A stretch of DNA of 64,000 nucleotides from Ectocarpus siliculosus (taxonomy: Eukaryota > Sar > Phaeophyceae > Ectocarpales > Ectocarpaceae). A model generated the notes under the pieces. That model saw nothing but the letters and a program-made list of their open reading frames with translations, searched no databases and was not told where the DNA came from. Shown here one piece after another: positions 26,501 through 38,000 of the stretch. How positions within the stretch are numbered: position 1 is the first letter of the stretch; each line of letters begins with the position of its first letter. The position numbers and the translations under genes were made by a program. The stretch covers positions 2,136,638 to 2,200,637 of the forward strand of contig FN649736.1 of assembly GCA_000310025.1 (NCBI GenBank). The letters run 5' to 3'.

Positions 26501-26523
26501 AGCAGCAGCATCCAAGCCCCCAT
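16094..26523 (-). CDS. Predicted secreted coiled-coil protein, unknown function
   Basis: Proposed exons: 26351-26523, 25887-26130, 25117-25260, 23276-23460, 20899-21351, 20223-20409, 19862-20046, 19331-19496, 18967-19142, 18490-18655, 18274-18327, 17759-17982, 17141-17210, 16094-16504. All junctions agree in phase. The start ATG (26523) opens a clear signal peptide (MGAWMLLLLSVLLAFGAHG). Next comes a Cys-containing domain (exons 1-2), then helical, charged, heptad-like sequence (exons 3-10), and finally an acidic tail. The exon pair (A/C)ARLxAVQR..EEE and LD(D/E)TQTAADSC..MIR occurs repeatedly. The family is not recognised. Weakest point: exon 11 and its donor (GTCCTT). If that exon is not spliced, its frame runs on to TAG at 18109 and the protein is 765 residues. 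Decayed copies at 3.3-12 kb keep the exon order and favour the longer form. Secretion and coiled coil are inferred from sequence. Confidence 0.5.
17547..17648. repeat. (CAGA)n microsatellite with CGGA variants
   Basis: About 25 four-base units lie in an intron of the coiled-coil gene model. The frames rich in TDRQ or CLSV read across it are artefacts. Confidence 0.95.
18490..20046 (-). repeat. Tandemly duplicated exon pair with its introns
   Basis: The exon pair 19862-20046 plus 19331-19496 is repeated as 18967-19142 plus 18490-18655. The introns between are also alike: the segment rich in CGCAACCGTGTCAATCGCAA occurs at about 18840 and 19692, and the ACCCAAGGCGTGTGCGGAGG block at 18690 and 19526. 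The offset is about 840-895 bases. Exon ends and intron phases are conserved, so the duplication lengthened the coiled coil in frame. Confidence 0.8.
22626..23265. repeat. Inverted repeat of about 320-base arms, almost no spacer
   Basis: Left arm about 22626-22944 and right arm about 22946-23265 meet at CGAAGGAAA-A-TTTCCTTCG, a near-perfect palindrome centre. Each arm carries a partial copy of the exon whose intact form lies at 23276-23460 (AVTKHDDQ, then a phrase ending in FR before a GT donor). The two copies point in opposite directions. The repeat lies in the intron between exons 4 and 5 of the coiled-coil gene model. The arms differ by scattered substitutions and indels. Confidence 0.85.
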
Positions 26524-27596
26524 CCTTTCTTCTGACAACGGAAGACATGAAAAAACATATTTCAACACAACGGGTGTCCCGGGTTTATTGCTGACAGAGG
26601 GCAACAGAGCCGGATCCTGTACATACTGTCAGCGAACATGGCAGGTGTTGTCTTTGCCATCGTCACGTGGTGGGCGTTCTGCGGGTCGCCGGTTGGTTGA
26701 AGCCAAAGAGAGCCCTACAAGGCAGGGGACGGGGAAACACCGGCATGTCGCTGTGCTGTGTTCTTTGGTTGGTCTTTCGTTCTTTGGCCGCTTCTTTTCT
26801 CCGGCCCTTTTTCTACGTGGGCGTTCTTCGTGGGGAAAATTTCAACGAATGCCAAAAATAGTAATTTTCACCCGCTGGTTGGCTGGTTGGCTGGTTCCTC
26901 TCCTGCCCAATGAGGTTGAGGGTTGCGTGCTTACCGCGCCCGGATCGGAGTATGACCTACAGTACCTGTGGATATATACATGTGTTACAGGCCAGGGGCG
27001 CTACTCTCCTCTTTCCCGCGGGGGGATACTGCCAGTGTAGGTGTTTCAGAAAACCCGTGGGGAGTTTGGTTTCGTAGCTCCCAGAGTGCGGCATGAAGAA
27101 AGGTGACGACAGAGGATCGGAGGCGGACGAAACTCAGCCGCCGGTGGTGGAAAGAGCAGAATCAGCATGACGTGAGATCCGTACGGACAAAGAATTTTCC
27201 TCTTCGCGCCAACCGCCATGGCGGAGAAGCCTCGAACCTCATTTTAAACTTACTCACTGCTGGTTGCACTCCTGCGCGTCTGCCTAATAGATGCTCATTT
27301 CTTGCCTCCCGCGTAAGTGCTTGCTCACGTGTGTACTTTGTTTGCTTGCCCGGTAAAATAGGGAGTCTGGTCCCGTCCCGTACAAGATCCGAAGCCGAGC
27401 GTCTTCGCGCGGCGGCTCGCAGTGGCACTGCTGTCACCGGTAGCTTGGATGCTCTCTAACTCAGACGCACGCTACAGCAGGATCCCGATCGATGTAGTGT
27501 GCTGAATGAGGGCAGAGCAAGAGTGAGGCATGCGTGGGCCCACAAAGCGCGTGCGGGGGTTCCAGAAAAGGCAAAAGATCCACAGGGGGGGGAGGG

Positions 27597-27766
27597 GAAG
27601 AATATCGCCCCCCCCCCTCAGGGTTCGCTTCGCGCTTGGTGATGTGAGAGCCTGGTCCGGTGAGAACCCGGCGTGCTCCGTCCCGGCTTTGTAGGGATGC
27701 GAGGTCAATGGTCTAATGACTACGGCATGCACGACTATGAGTACACCCCCCCCCCCCTCAGGGTTT
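27597..27766 (+). mobile_element. Short 5'-truncated retroelement in a poly(C) tract
   Basis: A body of about 130 bases (from CGCTTCGCGCTTGG to the ATGAGTACAC end) is bounded on both sides by a C run followed by TCAGGGTT, read as the target-site duplication. The body is nearly identical to the 3' part of the element at 34620-34996 in the opposite orientation, and its last 60 bases resemble the end of the LINE fragment at 33.4 kb. It codes for no protein. It is scored as a SINE-like or severely 5'-truncated LINE copy. Confidence 0.7.
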
Positions 27767-27791
27767 GTTTCAACGTCAAGGGGAGAGAGGG

Positions 27792-27895
<104 letters not shown>

Positions 27896-29249
27896 CATCC
27901 GACTACAGTAGTGTAGACCAATACACGGTTTGAACAGTGTAAAACAAGTTTTCCTCCGATGGATCTGGTCGGTCAAGGGCTTACACTCCATGGTTATGAT
28001 GAGACGCCGAGATATCAAAGGGCGGTCTAGAAAAATTACTGCCGCAACCTAAGGACAATAAATTCCCAGAGACAGCTGCACGGAAACTGAGATTACGTGT
28101 GCATAGATAGTGAAAAATATCAGTTAAGGTGTACCCGGGTCTATCTGCCGCAAGGAGAGTAGTGTCGGACATGGTGTGCGAAAACACTTTAAGGTGTACC
28201 CGGATCTGCCGCAAGAAGAGCATGTAGTGTCGGGTAGGGCGTGCAACTGAACACACGCGAAGGTTCGGATGCCCTATCAAAGTCTCCTTTGCGCATGTTT
28301 GCTCAAACGATGTCGGCTGCGCCGCCGAATCTACTGAGGAACCTATGAACTGGTTCGGCCTCTGCGTGAAATCACTATTGTGCCCATCTAATGAGTCGCT
28401 CAAGGGTTCTGCTCAATGGCGCCGGGAAAGAAGGAGCACTACGCTTGCAGCGATGCTGAGGCGTCGCAAGCGACACAGGTAGCTGCTCACGCCTGGGCCG
28501 TGCGTCAAAACGCAGTTGCTAGAGTACACGAATTGATCTGTTTCGGAGAACGGGCACAAAGTAGGCACCGAAGCCACTCAGATCACGAAACATCGAACGG
28601 GGGAACAAATGTCGAGTAGGGCAGGTATTTCCACAGCTAGCGTACTCCTTCGAAAATCTATGTACAGCGGAAACGCCCAAAAAAAATAGCTTCGTCTTCC
28701 AGAATTTGTGGACAGCAAAAACACATGACTACTCGACGCTTGCATGCCGGCTGTGACCCACTGCTGTGGATCTTCTTGAGAGTCGTCAAGGCCTACCGTA
28801 CGTGGAAACCCAAGGACAAGCACCATCACACCGTACGCAAAGATCTCCAACAACACCGACCTTCAGAAAAAAACAGCAGACGCTAACCACGAATAACATT
28901 ACATCGACCAGGGCCCACCTCTGGTATCCCCACTGCTGTAGCTGGCACCGAAACTTCAGCGCATGTCGTTTCCCTGAAGCTTACCGGAAACCAAGCACAC
29001 GGCTGTGCCCGCCTCGTATTTCTTGTCAGTCAAATTATCTTATGGTGTGTCCGGATGCGCAGCCATTGGTACATTGGAACAACGGCCCCCATCACAAAAC
29101 CTCACGGAATTGTTACGCCCGCTGGTACCACCTTCTCCATCACGCAAAGGCTCGACCCCGTCGTCCATATGTAAACCACCACGCCTTTCCAACAACCGAT
29201 GGATGTACACCAATGAACCCTCTTCACAAAAATGAAGGGCTTACACCTC

Positions 29250-30400
29250 CGCCTCTTCGTCACTCAGAGCCCACCAAGAATCGCCACAACCAACCGAAAC
29301 CTCCAGCCCGAACTCGAAGCCTACTTCTTCTCTCCCGTCTCCGTGAACCTCTCCTCTCCCTCGCCCGCCATCCTGGCTGCCGTCCTGGCCTCCGGATACA
29401 CCCCAGCCGCCATCGCTAGAGACAGGTTGCGCCGCCGGTACCGCCGTTGCGTCGCCTTCCTCCTCCTCCTCCTCCTCCTCCTCTTCCGAGGATGACAACG
29501 ACGCATCAGACATGTCTACTGGCATCGCCCCGTCCGCACCACTGGTCCATCTCGCGGCGTTGCTTCATGCCGGGCTCGACAATCCAGGCCGGAGGCAGTG
29601 ATACCGCGGCTCGCTGGAAGCGGTGCTTCGAAAATCTCCGCTCGGTGTCACCACCGCCAATACCGACGACTCCCGGGGCGATTAGCCCGCTGCCGCCGGC
29701 CACACCCACCTGGGTGGAATTCAACGGTGTGACGGCATCGGTACCGCCGTTCGACCAGGCGATACTGAAGGTTCCTCCGGGAGGGCTCGTCATGCTTCGG
29801 GCCCGCGACGAGGCCGGTGACGGCGGTGGGGGAGAAGACCTCCCGCTCGCATTCTTCCCACACTCACGACGGCTTCGGCGGCGGTACTGATACCCCCTCG
29901 CTCCTCCGTGCCCACCTCCGAAGTCGAAACACCGGGGCTGCCGTCGTCCGGAGATGTGAGCGGCGCGTTGGCTGTCGCCCGAATCCGGAGGAAGCCGACG
30001 CCGGCACCGGTACTGCTACGATCGCGATTCTGCCGTAGTCTAGCGGCAGGAGCCGTCGTTTCCGGACAGCGCTTGTCGCTTCGAGCTCATCGGGGCCTCT
30101 CTCGCCCCCCTTCTCCGCTTTGGTTGTAACCGCCTAGCGGGGACCCCCAGCCGCTACCGCCACTGCCTCCGCCTTGGCTGCTTGGGGTAGGGGCCTCGAT
30201 CGTGAGCACGGCCGATGTAAGTCGGTCGTCGCCATCCAGGCTGCCGTGGCGGCCGGCGCCAGCTGCTCCACAGCGAGCGCGGGAAGACACGACGCCTCCA
30301 GGGATGGCGGAAGCACTGCTGGCCGTCGCCATTGTCTGTGCCGCGGGGAAACAGTAAACACCGCGGTCACAAACATATTTGCGGTGAAAATCCAAACAGA
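29250..30400 (-). CDS. Weak candidate exons, unrecognised protein
   Basis: The best-supported piece is 29868-30029: acceptor GGCAG, 54 codons in phase 0 and donor GTGAGT, giving a Ser/Thr/Ala-rich reading around NAPLTSPDDGSPGVST. Coding-like frames with no safe junctions follow at about 29540-29790 (KQRREMDQW near its end) and 29250-29520 (a run of ten Glu from GAG/GAA codons). One more precedes it at about 30130-30345. No family is recognised and I could not join these pieces in one consistent model. They may be exons of one minus-strand gene or chance GC-rich frames. Confidence 0.25.
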
Positions 30401-31521
30401 GCGCAGTACCGCAAGCGTCAGGTAATGCCGATTGTAGCGTAGAATAGCCGGCAGCTGTGCCCACCCGCTTGGGGCTATGGGTGGGGCGATACGGGAGGAA
30501 GACGGCCAACAACAAAACTGGCGTGACGCATAAAAGCGAAAGGCAATCATAACAACGAGGAAACAAGAACATATTGCACGAGATTCCCGCAGCGGCAGGA
30601 CGCTGGAGGATGTCCCCTTGTGGTCATCGATGGGTTCAAGAAAAATGCAGCATAAAACCACCACCATGCTTACGAACGCCTACAAGGTCCACCGCTTCTT
30701 AGGGGCTGCGGTTGACGAGAATTGTGTATCTGTTTTTCCGAAGCACTTTCACAGGTTGCTGCTCTTGCCGACGGTCATTGTCAACACTCCCGCGGGCACT
30801 GTTGACCTCCACTTCGTCCAAAATCAAAATATTCGGTCTTCGGTTATTCGCCACAACAAGGTCTCACTTTCAATCTCCAGAAAGCTCCAGCCGCTCTCCT
30901 AGCCGCCCACTCGTGGAAAACGTCTGAACTAACCCTGGCGCCGCACATGAACACACGCCAGCACGGAGGGCGCTACATAGCCTACACGAATTGTTGCAGT
31001 TCGCGACAACAGTCAAGAAAAGAATCGGGCAAGGGGCGCTGCAGATTCCGATCAGTCACGAAGAGCGGGGGGGGGATCATTGGCTGCAAAATAGGCCGCA
31101 GAGGGGTGGAGAGGGCCAGAGGAGGCGCTACTCCGCTCCTTATGCTTGTTGTTCGAAGACCTCTTGTTCCTAAGCCTACGTCAAGTATCGACGAACGACC
31201 AAGATTTACCTGAAAGCACGACCGGCGGTCATCCGGTTTTCTGAGTGTTTAAAAGTGGTCTTCCGGCCGCCCATGACCGATACATGCTCTTGATTCTTCC
31301 TGCAAAAATCTTTCGGCTCAACGCACGAAACTAATTCCAAGCCCATTCCCATCAACGCCCGCACCGACGTCAAGCAAACAAAACGACGGCCTGCGGACCC
31401 TCCCCAGCAACTACTGCGACAGCTTACAGAACCCCCCACCCCCCCAGCAAACGATGACACCGCGTGAGGCTTTTTCTCACCTACCTCAACCGTATCGCCA
31501 CGGCGCTGTCCCCCCCTCTAC

Positions 31522-34500
31522 GTCGGTCAGCGACGCCGTCGTCATCCGTTTGGAGAAGCACGCAAGCACCGCCTCTTTCGACATGAACTGCGCGGAGACG
31601 CCGAACTTCCCGAACATCATTTCCTGATCGGGGGCCGGGGAGGCAGAGCGGTTACACAGCCGATAGGGGTGATCAGATTGTTGTACATGGAATTATCGTC
31701 AGTGACGAAACTCACCTTCACTTGGATATGCTTTTCTTAGTGGCACGGAGGGCGGGGGGGTACATAGCCGGCGTTGCACATATTCTTGCGATAGGGAAGA
31801 GGGAGGGTGTAGCCGGGGTACATCACCCATCTCTAGTGCTACATTCAACAGGCGGGGGGACGACGTTTAAGATCGGACCGCCCACCCAAGAGGGGCCTCG
31901 GGGAGTCCTTGCGGAGTATGTAGCGAAGGCCAAAATGATGTCGGTCGGGGGCAAAAAAAAAAGAGGTTAGCCTCCTGAGGATGACCTCGAGTCCCCTTCC
32001 CAAGCTGTCACGAGTTATGTGCGACACTAACATAGAGAGTGTTGGTTTCCACACCACGAAATAATCGTTCTCGTTTCGGCGCGGCTCGTGGAAGCCCCCC
32101 GCACTCGCAACCAGCACCCCGACGGGGCATCCAAAGTGTCAGCCGGCCTAAATAGCTCAGCACTGCCTGGACATTGTCGATATGGAACAAACATGGGTCT
32201 GCGCAACGACCCCATGCCAAGGACAAAGTGGTATCAACAATGACAACAACCAACAGCAACAACGACAACAACAACAGCGGCAGCAACAACACCAACAACA
32301 CCAACACCAACAATGACAACCACGCCAACCACACGAACGACTCTGTTGGCGCCCAGCCACAGCAAGCAAGCGGGGTGCTCACCGTGTGCTTCATCCGTTT
32401 CTTAGAAGAGTTGAAAGGCTTCTCCGAGATCAGGACCGGGTGGTCCCACAGCTTCGTCTTGAGTCGAGTCCGCTCAGCGTGTTCTCACACCTTCTTCATC
32501 AGGTCCCAATCCGTCACTGACGCCCGGACAAGGATGAGGAATACATAGCGCGGAAACAGAAGACATGGATGCCGGCGGCGTGCGTGATGTTTCAATGTCT
32601 TCAAACGTTTTCCAGCCGTCGCTGGTTCGCGCCACTGCTGTTACTTCGGCGTCAACAACCGCGTGCTGGCTTTCGACACTGTCCTACGCACAATTTGATT
32701 CGCTTGCATCAAAAGTCGTCGGAGGACGTATGTGTGTCAAGCAATTAAAATCGGTGCTGCCAACCTTGTTGTTGTGCAAGAAGACACATCACACCGCAAG
32801 GAAACGTGATACGCTTGTCGGGGTGCATCGGTACAACCGTTTTGTCACAAAAGAGAAAAGACTCATGCCGTCCGGGCCATGCTGCACAGCCCTCTCACTT
32901 AACTCTCCCTCAGTTTCCACACGGCCCACAGCAATATCCTGGAAACCCCACCAAAGGATGGGTCCTTGCGAGAAATAATAACGAAAGAAGAGCCGCCTCT
33001 CACCGAACCCGTCCTCCATGAGCGGCACTACATCCTTGTCCGCCTCGCCGCCCATCAAGCTATCCACGTGCCATCGATAAACCGTCCTCGCCTCTCCCCC
33101 CTTATTTCTCCTCTCCTTTTTCGGCGCCCCCGTTCTGCTTCCCCTGGGCCCTCTGGCTCCGCTGGCGAAGCTGCGGCCCCCTTGCCTCCCCGCGCGGGCT
33201 GCCCATTGGCGGGATGGGAGGGTGCAGCTTTCTTCTTGCCGCCCCCCGCTCTTGCGGGGCTCCCGGCGCTGTCGGCGGCGGCGGCCATCTCTGTTTCTAA
33301 GCGTCGCGTGGCCTCCAAGTCTACCGTTCTGCCAATCCGCTGTTGTCGGTGGTGTTTCGATGGGGGGGGGGGGGCGTACTCTTATGCTTTGCATGCCTTA
33401 GCGGTTAGACCATTGACCACGCGTCCTCGAGAGGACGGAGCATTGTTCCCACAGGACCGATCACCGATGGTCAATCGTTCCTTCCTACTTTGCCAAAGGT
33501 GGCTCAAAAATGTCTTTCCTAGTCTGTCTATCCTACCGATGTCACTTCCCGCTTTTTCAAACCACTTTCTACTCCCCAGTACCGCTACCGTCCTCTCCTC
33601 TCTATTCCATGCCTCAAACATCTCCCTGTACGTCCCTTGTATTCTTCCCAGCTCAGTCATGTACACTTCCCTCTCCTTTTCGTACCACGGACATTCCGCG
33701 ACTACATGAACACTGTCTTCGCATTCGAAGCCGCAATCGCATTTGAACTTGTCGTCTTCGTCGTCTACCGTCCTATGTCTTCGTCGACGTTCGCGAAGGC
33801 CTATGTCCCCGGTCCTGAATTTGACCTTAAGCTTTGTCCCTGCATCCATTGGTCCATGTAGGTAATCCTTGAACCCTATTCCTTCTTTCAACATTCCGTA
33901 CACTTCTAGACCCTCCTTATCCTTGGTTTCTTTCCTTAGATTCTGTTCTTCTCTCTCGGCACAAGCAACAGATATCTTCTTCTTGAACCCCTGTAGACCC
34001 TCCGTTTCCAGCGTTTCATCTTCGTCGATGTCCAATCCCTTCCATACGTCCTCTACAACCTTGACCCATTCCGTGGGTTGTCTACCCCTCTTTTTGTTTG
34101 CCCACTTCGCCTCCCATACTATTCTCGGCAACCTCTCCTCTCCCATCCCGCACATGCGGTACTGCCATGTCAGCTTCCTTACGTCTCTTCCCGACCGTAG
34201 GGATTGTAGGGATTGTGTTTCGATGGGGGGGCGGAAATACAAGATCTTGGTCATAACCTAGCTACATGTAGAGGGATCCCTTTATGTTGATGCCGGTGTC
34301 CGAGGTATTTTTCTGCATGCTCGAAAGGGGGAAACCTTACAGATACACACAACGGACCGAACGCTAGGCTAGTCTACAGGGACGAGTGAGCGGGGAAAGT
34401 TGGCATGAACGCATCCACCGCGTCACCATCTCCGCACGCCCATTGCGCCTCACTCCCCACCCCTCTCCGAATACGACACGGCGGTGCCCCTCGGTTCACT

Positions 34501-34604
34501 TTCTTAACGGTGTGAAGTAGGCCCTTGGAAACTACTCGCACGCGAAGCCCATCTTTGCACGAGTATGATCCAACATCCCCCACGACGGCTCCAACATCGT
34601 CTAC
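31522..34604 (-). pseudogene. Broken actin-related protein Arp4/BAF53-like gene
   Basis: Pieces follow the order of the Arp4 family of actin-related proteins, nuclear subunits of chromatin-remodelling and histone acetyltransferase complexes. 34374-34604 reads VGAVVGDVGSYSCK, resembling the N-terminal actin-fold strand, then loses similarity. 33004-33059 plus 32383-32516 join in phase as PLMEDGF then VTDWDLMKK, the EDG..VTDWD motif of the family. The second of these exons ends HPVLISEKPFN. 31522-31623 continues EMMFGKFGVSAQFMSKEAVL. An in-frame TGA at 32485-32487 sits where relatives usually have Trp before EHA. A LINE fragment lies between the first two pieces. The C-terminal half of the actin fold was not found. 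The Ala/Pro/Lys-rich frame at about 33080-33328 may be a family-specific insertion. I infer a pseudogene; the family call rests on motif order. Confidence 0.6.
33361..34214 (-). mobile_element. 5'-truncated LINE (non-LTR retrotransposon), C-terminal coding part
   Basis: On the minus strand an open frame ending at 33382 encodes the tail of a LINE ORF2-like protein. It includes a CDCGFECEDSVHVVAECPW segment, matching the C-terminal Cys/His motif (CxC...H...C) that follows reverse transcriptase in many LINEs. The polymerase domain itself is absent. The element ends in a poly(C) run (33361-33374 on the plus strand as G). Both flanks read GTGTTTCGATGGGGGGG (33352 onward and 34215 onward), a target-site duplication of about 16 bases. 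The first dozen residues of the open frame come from flanking DNA, not from the element. Confidence 0.8.
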
Positions 34605-34619
34605 TCGGAGGGGAGGGGG

Positions 34620-34996
34620 GGGGTGGGGGTGTGCTCATAGTCGTGCATGCCGTAGTCGTTAGACCATTGACCTCGCATCCCTACAAAGCCGGGACGGAGC
34701 ACGCCGGGTTCTCACCGGACCAGGCTCTCACATGACCAAGCGCGAAGCGCCGTGAGGTATCCGGCGAGTCGCATGAAGGGTGCGCTGCATCCTGCTAAGG
34801 GTGTTCGGCATCTTGTGCTTACTTCCTTGCGTACGGATGACAGCTACGTATGACTTAATTTATTTTCTGGTGCTTTCACTTCCAGAGACAGTTGGAAGCG
34901 CTGTGTAACTGCCTCGAGGGCACTTGACCAACTTAACACAACGTGCGATTATCCCCTTTGCGCGGAGTGAGGGTTCTCGACCCCGCACAACATAAT
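34620..34996 (-). mobile_element. Non-coding retroelement copy in a poly(G) tract
   Basis: About 377 bases are flanked by CTCGGAGGGGAGGGGGG on both sides (34603-34619 and 34997-35013), read as a target-site duplication. On the minus strand it ends GGTCAATGGTCTAACGACTACGGC..ATGAGCACACCCCC, the same 3' end as the LINE at 33.4 kb and the element at 27.6 kb. No protein is encoded. It lies directly beside the first Arp4-like piece. The motif TAGTCGTTAGACCATTGACC resembles a tRNA D-arm/A-box region, so a tRNA-derived SINE is possible but unproven. Confidence 0.75.
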
Positions 34997-35019
34997 CTCG
35001 GAGGGGAGGGGGGGGGGTA

Positions 35020-38000
35020 AATGGTTGCGTTCCTTACTTCATAGCATGTTGACTGTTGGCCACGCCCCCTTCCGGGTATGGAGCGCTGGTCTAGCAAGCT
35101 TCCTAGTAAAAGAGAGTCGGACACAAAGCAACCCAGAAAAGGGGAAACGATGATGGTGTAGGAGCAAAGCAGAGAATGTGATCAAGTCTTGTCCTTGTGC
35201 ACCAGAAGCAGGTCACTGTCGCTCTTCCACCCCCCCGTCGGTAGGACCCTGCAGTATAGGCAAAACCCGGTGTTCGCGCTTTTTACCCCGTTCCTAAGAC
35301 TGAAATCTTGCCATCGGTCTGCCAGGTTGGTCGACGCCACCAAAACAAATCCACACAGGCTCACACAACGCCTAAACGAACATGAGTAGAGAGTAGAATC
35401 CTTGGTAGACATGTTCAGTTTTCTTCATCCGTTACCGTTTCTGTCTTACTCCGGAGAAGAAGAATAGCCCCACCCATGAAGCACCTGATGGGCTCCCCCA
35501 TCACGGCCTGAACCAATGCGACAACAGCAGCGGCAACATGCCTGATGAATACAGATAGCGCCCGCAGTTAATAAACGTGAATATCGGGTCGGGCCTCAAT
35601 CCCTTACTTTGGGTCGAAGGACCAGCCGAAGTCGTCCATTTTCTTAAAAGCCATTTCTTGTTACAACCCTAACCTTTGGACTGTCTCATCCTCCTGATTC
35701 TCTTATTTCATAGAAGACTTCGTATTTTCTCATTTTCCTTTAGCTTTGCTTTGATCTCTGAGAACAATGTACTTCTTCAAGCCCTCAAGAGAGGCGGTGG
35801 AGAGTGCCATCAAACCCGACAGCAGAAAGCATGTGGTTGTCCGCGATGTGTGGCAGTACGACAGTACAGCACAGTGAGCAGCATAGGGGTTCAAGGGGCG
35901 CTGAGAAAACAACCACTCTCCCCCCTACAAAAAAAATGTGTTCAGTTAGGTAGGGGGGTGGGAGCACCGAAGGAGCAGCAGTGGGATGTTTCTTACTGGA
36001 CACGCTACCCCAGCTACCCCTTGTTTCTCATGGCTTGGGGGGTATCGCACCATCATGTTTCTTATTGGGACGTTTCTTATGTTGTGGCCGAGAATGAGCT
36101 GTGTTTCTTAGCCCTTTTTTCTTGTTTTTCGCAAAGACCTGAGCCTTTTTTCGTAACAGAATATTTCTTGACTGCGGGCGCTACATATCTGTAGACTAAC
36201 TTGTTTTCCCCTCCGGAGGACTCACTGCTTTGCGACGGGGGTTGCGTGGTTCGGCGGCATCCACAGCAGTCGTTGTGAGAACATTGTTTCGTCCGGGTAT
36301 ATGTACCAACCTTTGAGGCTGGTCATCATTGACAACTGCTGACAAGCGCGATGGCAACTGGACTATGTATTCAGCGCTGACTGATATTCCCGTGGTCATT
36401 GAGCTCCTCAGCAGGTCCGTGGACTTGTTGGCAAGACTAAAAAAATGTATACCCCCTGCTCGGCCTGAACTCAGGTGAACACGTGCATGTCACGTTTCCA
36501 AGCATCAAACAGCGTGGTCAAAAGAGGCGACGGCGTGCTCCAGTGGCAAAAGTAAAGAAACCCAAACCGAAACCAGATCAGTACACTACTACGGCGACTC
36601 TATCTTTCAACATCGCAACGCACTGCCGGGCAACAGCGCAGCTTGGGTACTCCTACACGGACAATACATGGATTGGTGTCATGTGTGGCTGGGCTGCTGC
36701 GCAAAGGCCACATCAACGCGGAGCATGAACAGCACTACTCAAGAAGCTGGATGCTGGATGTTCGAACTCTCAAGCCTCGCGTGCAGAACATGGAGAGGCG
36801 AAACTTTCCGTACTCTACCCACGGCTGTTTGTGTAGCAAACCGCACACCCGTCATAACCAGAGAGGGTTAGAAACCTTCGTCAATCAGGCCTAACGCTAT
36901 CTATACTGAACCGACGTTCCTGGTGTTCTAACGCTGCCTCTCCTGCCGAGACGCCTCGGTGTGACGACGGGGGGGGAAACAAAAACATCGACTTGTGTTA
37001 ATAGCGTCTTGTGCACACGCAGTCAAAGTTCGAATCAAGAATCAAGCAAGGCGTCGACCAACAACGCACTACATGGGGTCGCCAGGGGGATTGCTGGCGC
37101 GACGTAGCCTGGTGTCAAGCTCTCTGGTGCAGCAGAAGCCCGCTCTATCTGCTGCGTGTCTCTCCTCCTGAGGCCATCCAGCATCGTGGGTGGTACATGA
37201 CATATGACTACCTGACCGACATGAAAGTTCCGAAGCCTCCAGACCTCGTGCCAAGACGAAGACGCCCTCACATGCCACCCCACCCGCCAGCGAGCACATC
37301 AGCACGGCGGAACCTTCCTTTGTCTACGACATACTCAGCTATCCGCTCCCACCGAGATGCGTGCACAGGGGGAGCAAGCAGCAAGCGGCAAGCAGCAAGC
37401 AGTGTGCATATGCGGCGTAACCTCTCTGCCGGAACCTGCGATTACTCGCCGAACCGTTGCGTTTCGATCTGGGAACCTGAAACCGCCCAACTTTTTTTCT
37501 GTCCGACGTCACGGCGCTGTGCGACGTGCAACGGTCGCGGAATTCCTCCTCCCAACACAGCCCGCCCCACACACAAGTACAGACGGCTCGCCGCCAATCT
37601 GAGGCTCGTGCCTGGTCGTAGAAAATGTTACCCTACAAGAGGGACAGCCCAGCGCCCCAAGCCGTGAGTGCCGAAGCGCGGTGCACGCGTTGAAGAAACT
37701 GCTGCTGCCGCACGCGTCTTCTCTCGGCCGGATGCAACAGGGTGTACCAAGTATGTTTCTACAAACCCCACCAAAAATCCTTGATCAAAATGTTGTAGGT
37801 TAGGGACACGTTCACAGAGCGCTCTTACAATGGGGAGAGCCACTGTAGTTCGGTGGTCGTTTGGCCCAGAGCCGCAACTCCTGTTCTCTACATGTAGGAA
37901 GAGGCCCTCGCGCCGCAGTTCACGCCGTTCTTGTCCAATCACGCACCAGCGCATGTAGAATCCAATGCGACGGCATGTGCTGCCTTCCTTGATGCTTCGG

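Noticed and set aside
29447-29890. Plus-strand 147-codon Pro-rich frame
   Set aside because: Lies opposite minus-strand frames with better splice support. Its Pro run comes from the CTC repeat that encodes Glu on the other strand.
34620-34760. Functional tRNA gene suggested by the TTAGACCATTGACC motif
   Set aside because: No full cloverleaf can be drawn, and the sequence recurs as part of a retroelement tail. At most it is a tRNA-derived SINE.
37011-37667. 218-codon open frame as a gene
   Set aside because: No recognisable domain, odd composition, and alternative frames in the same stretch look equally plausible. It may be a mobile-element remnant.
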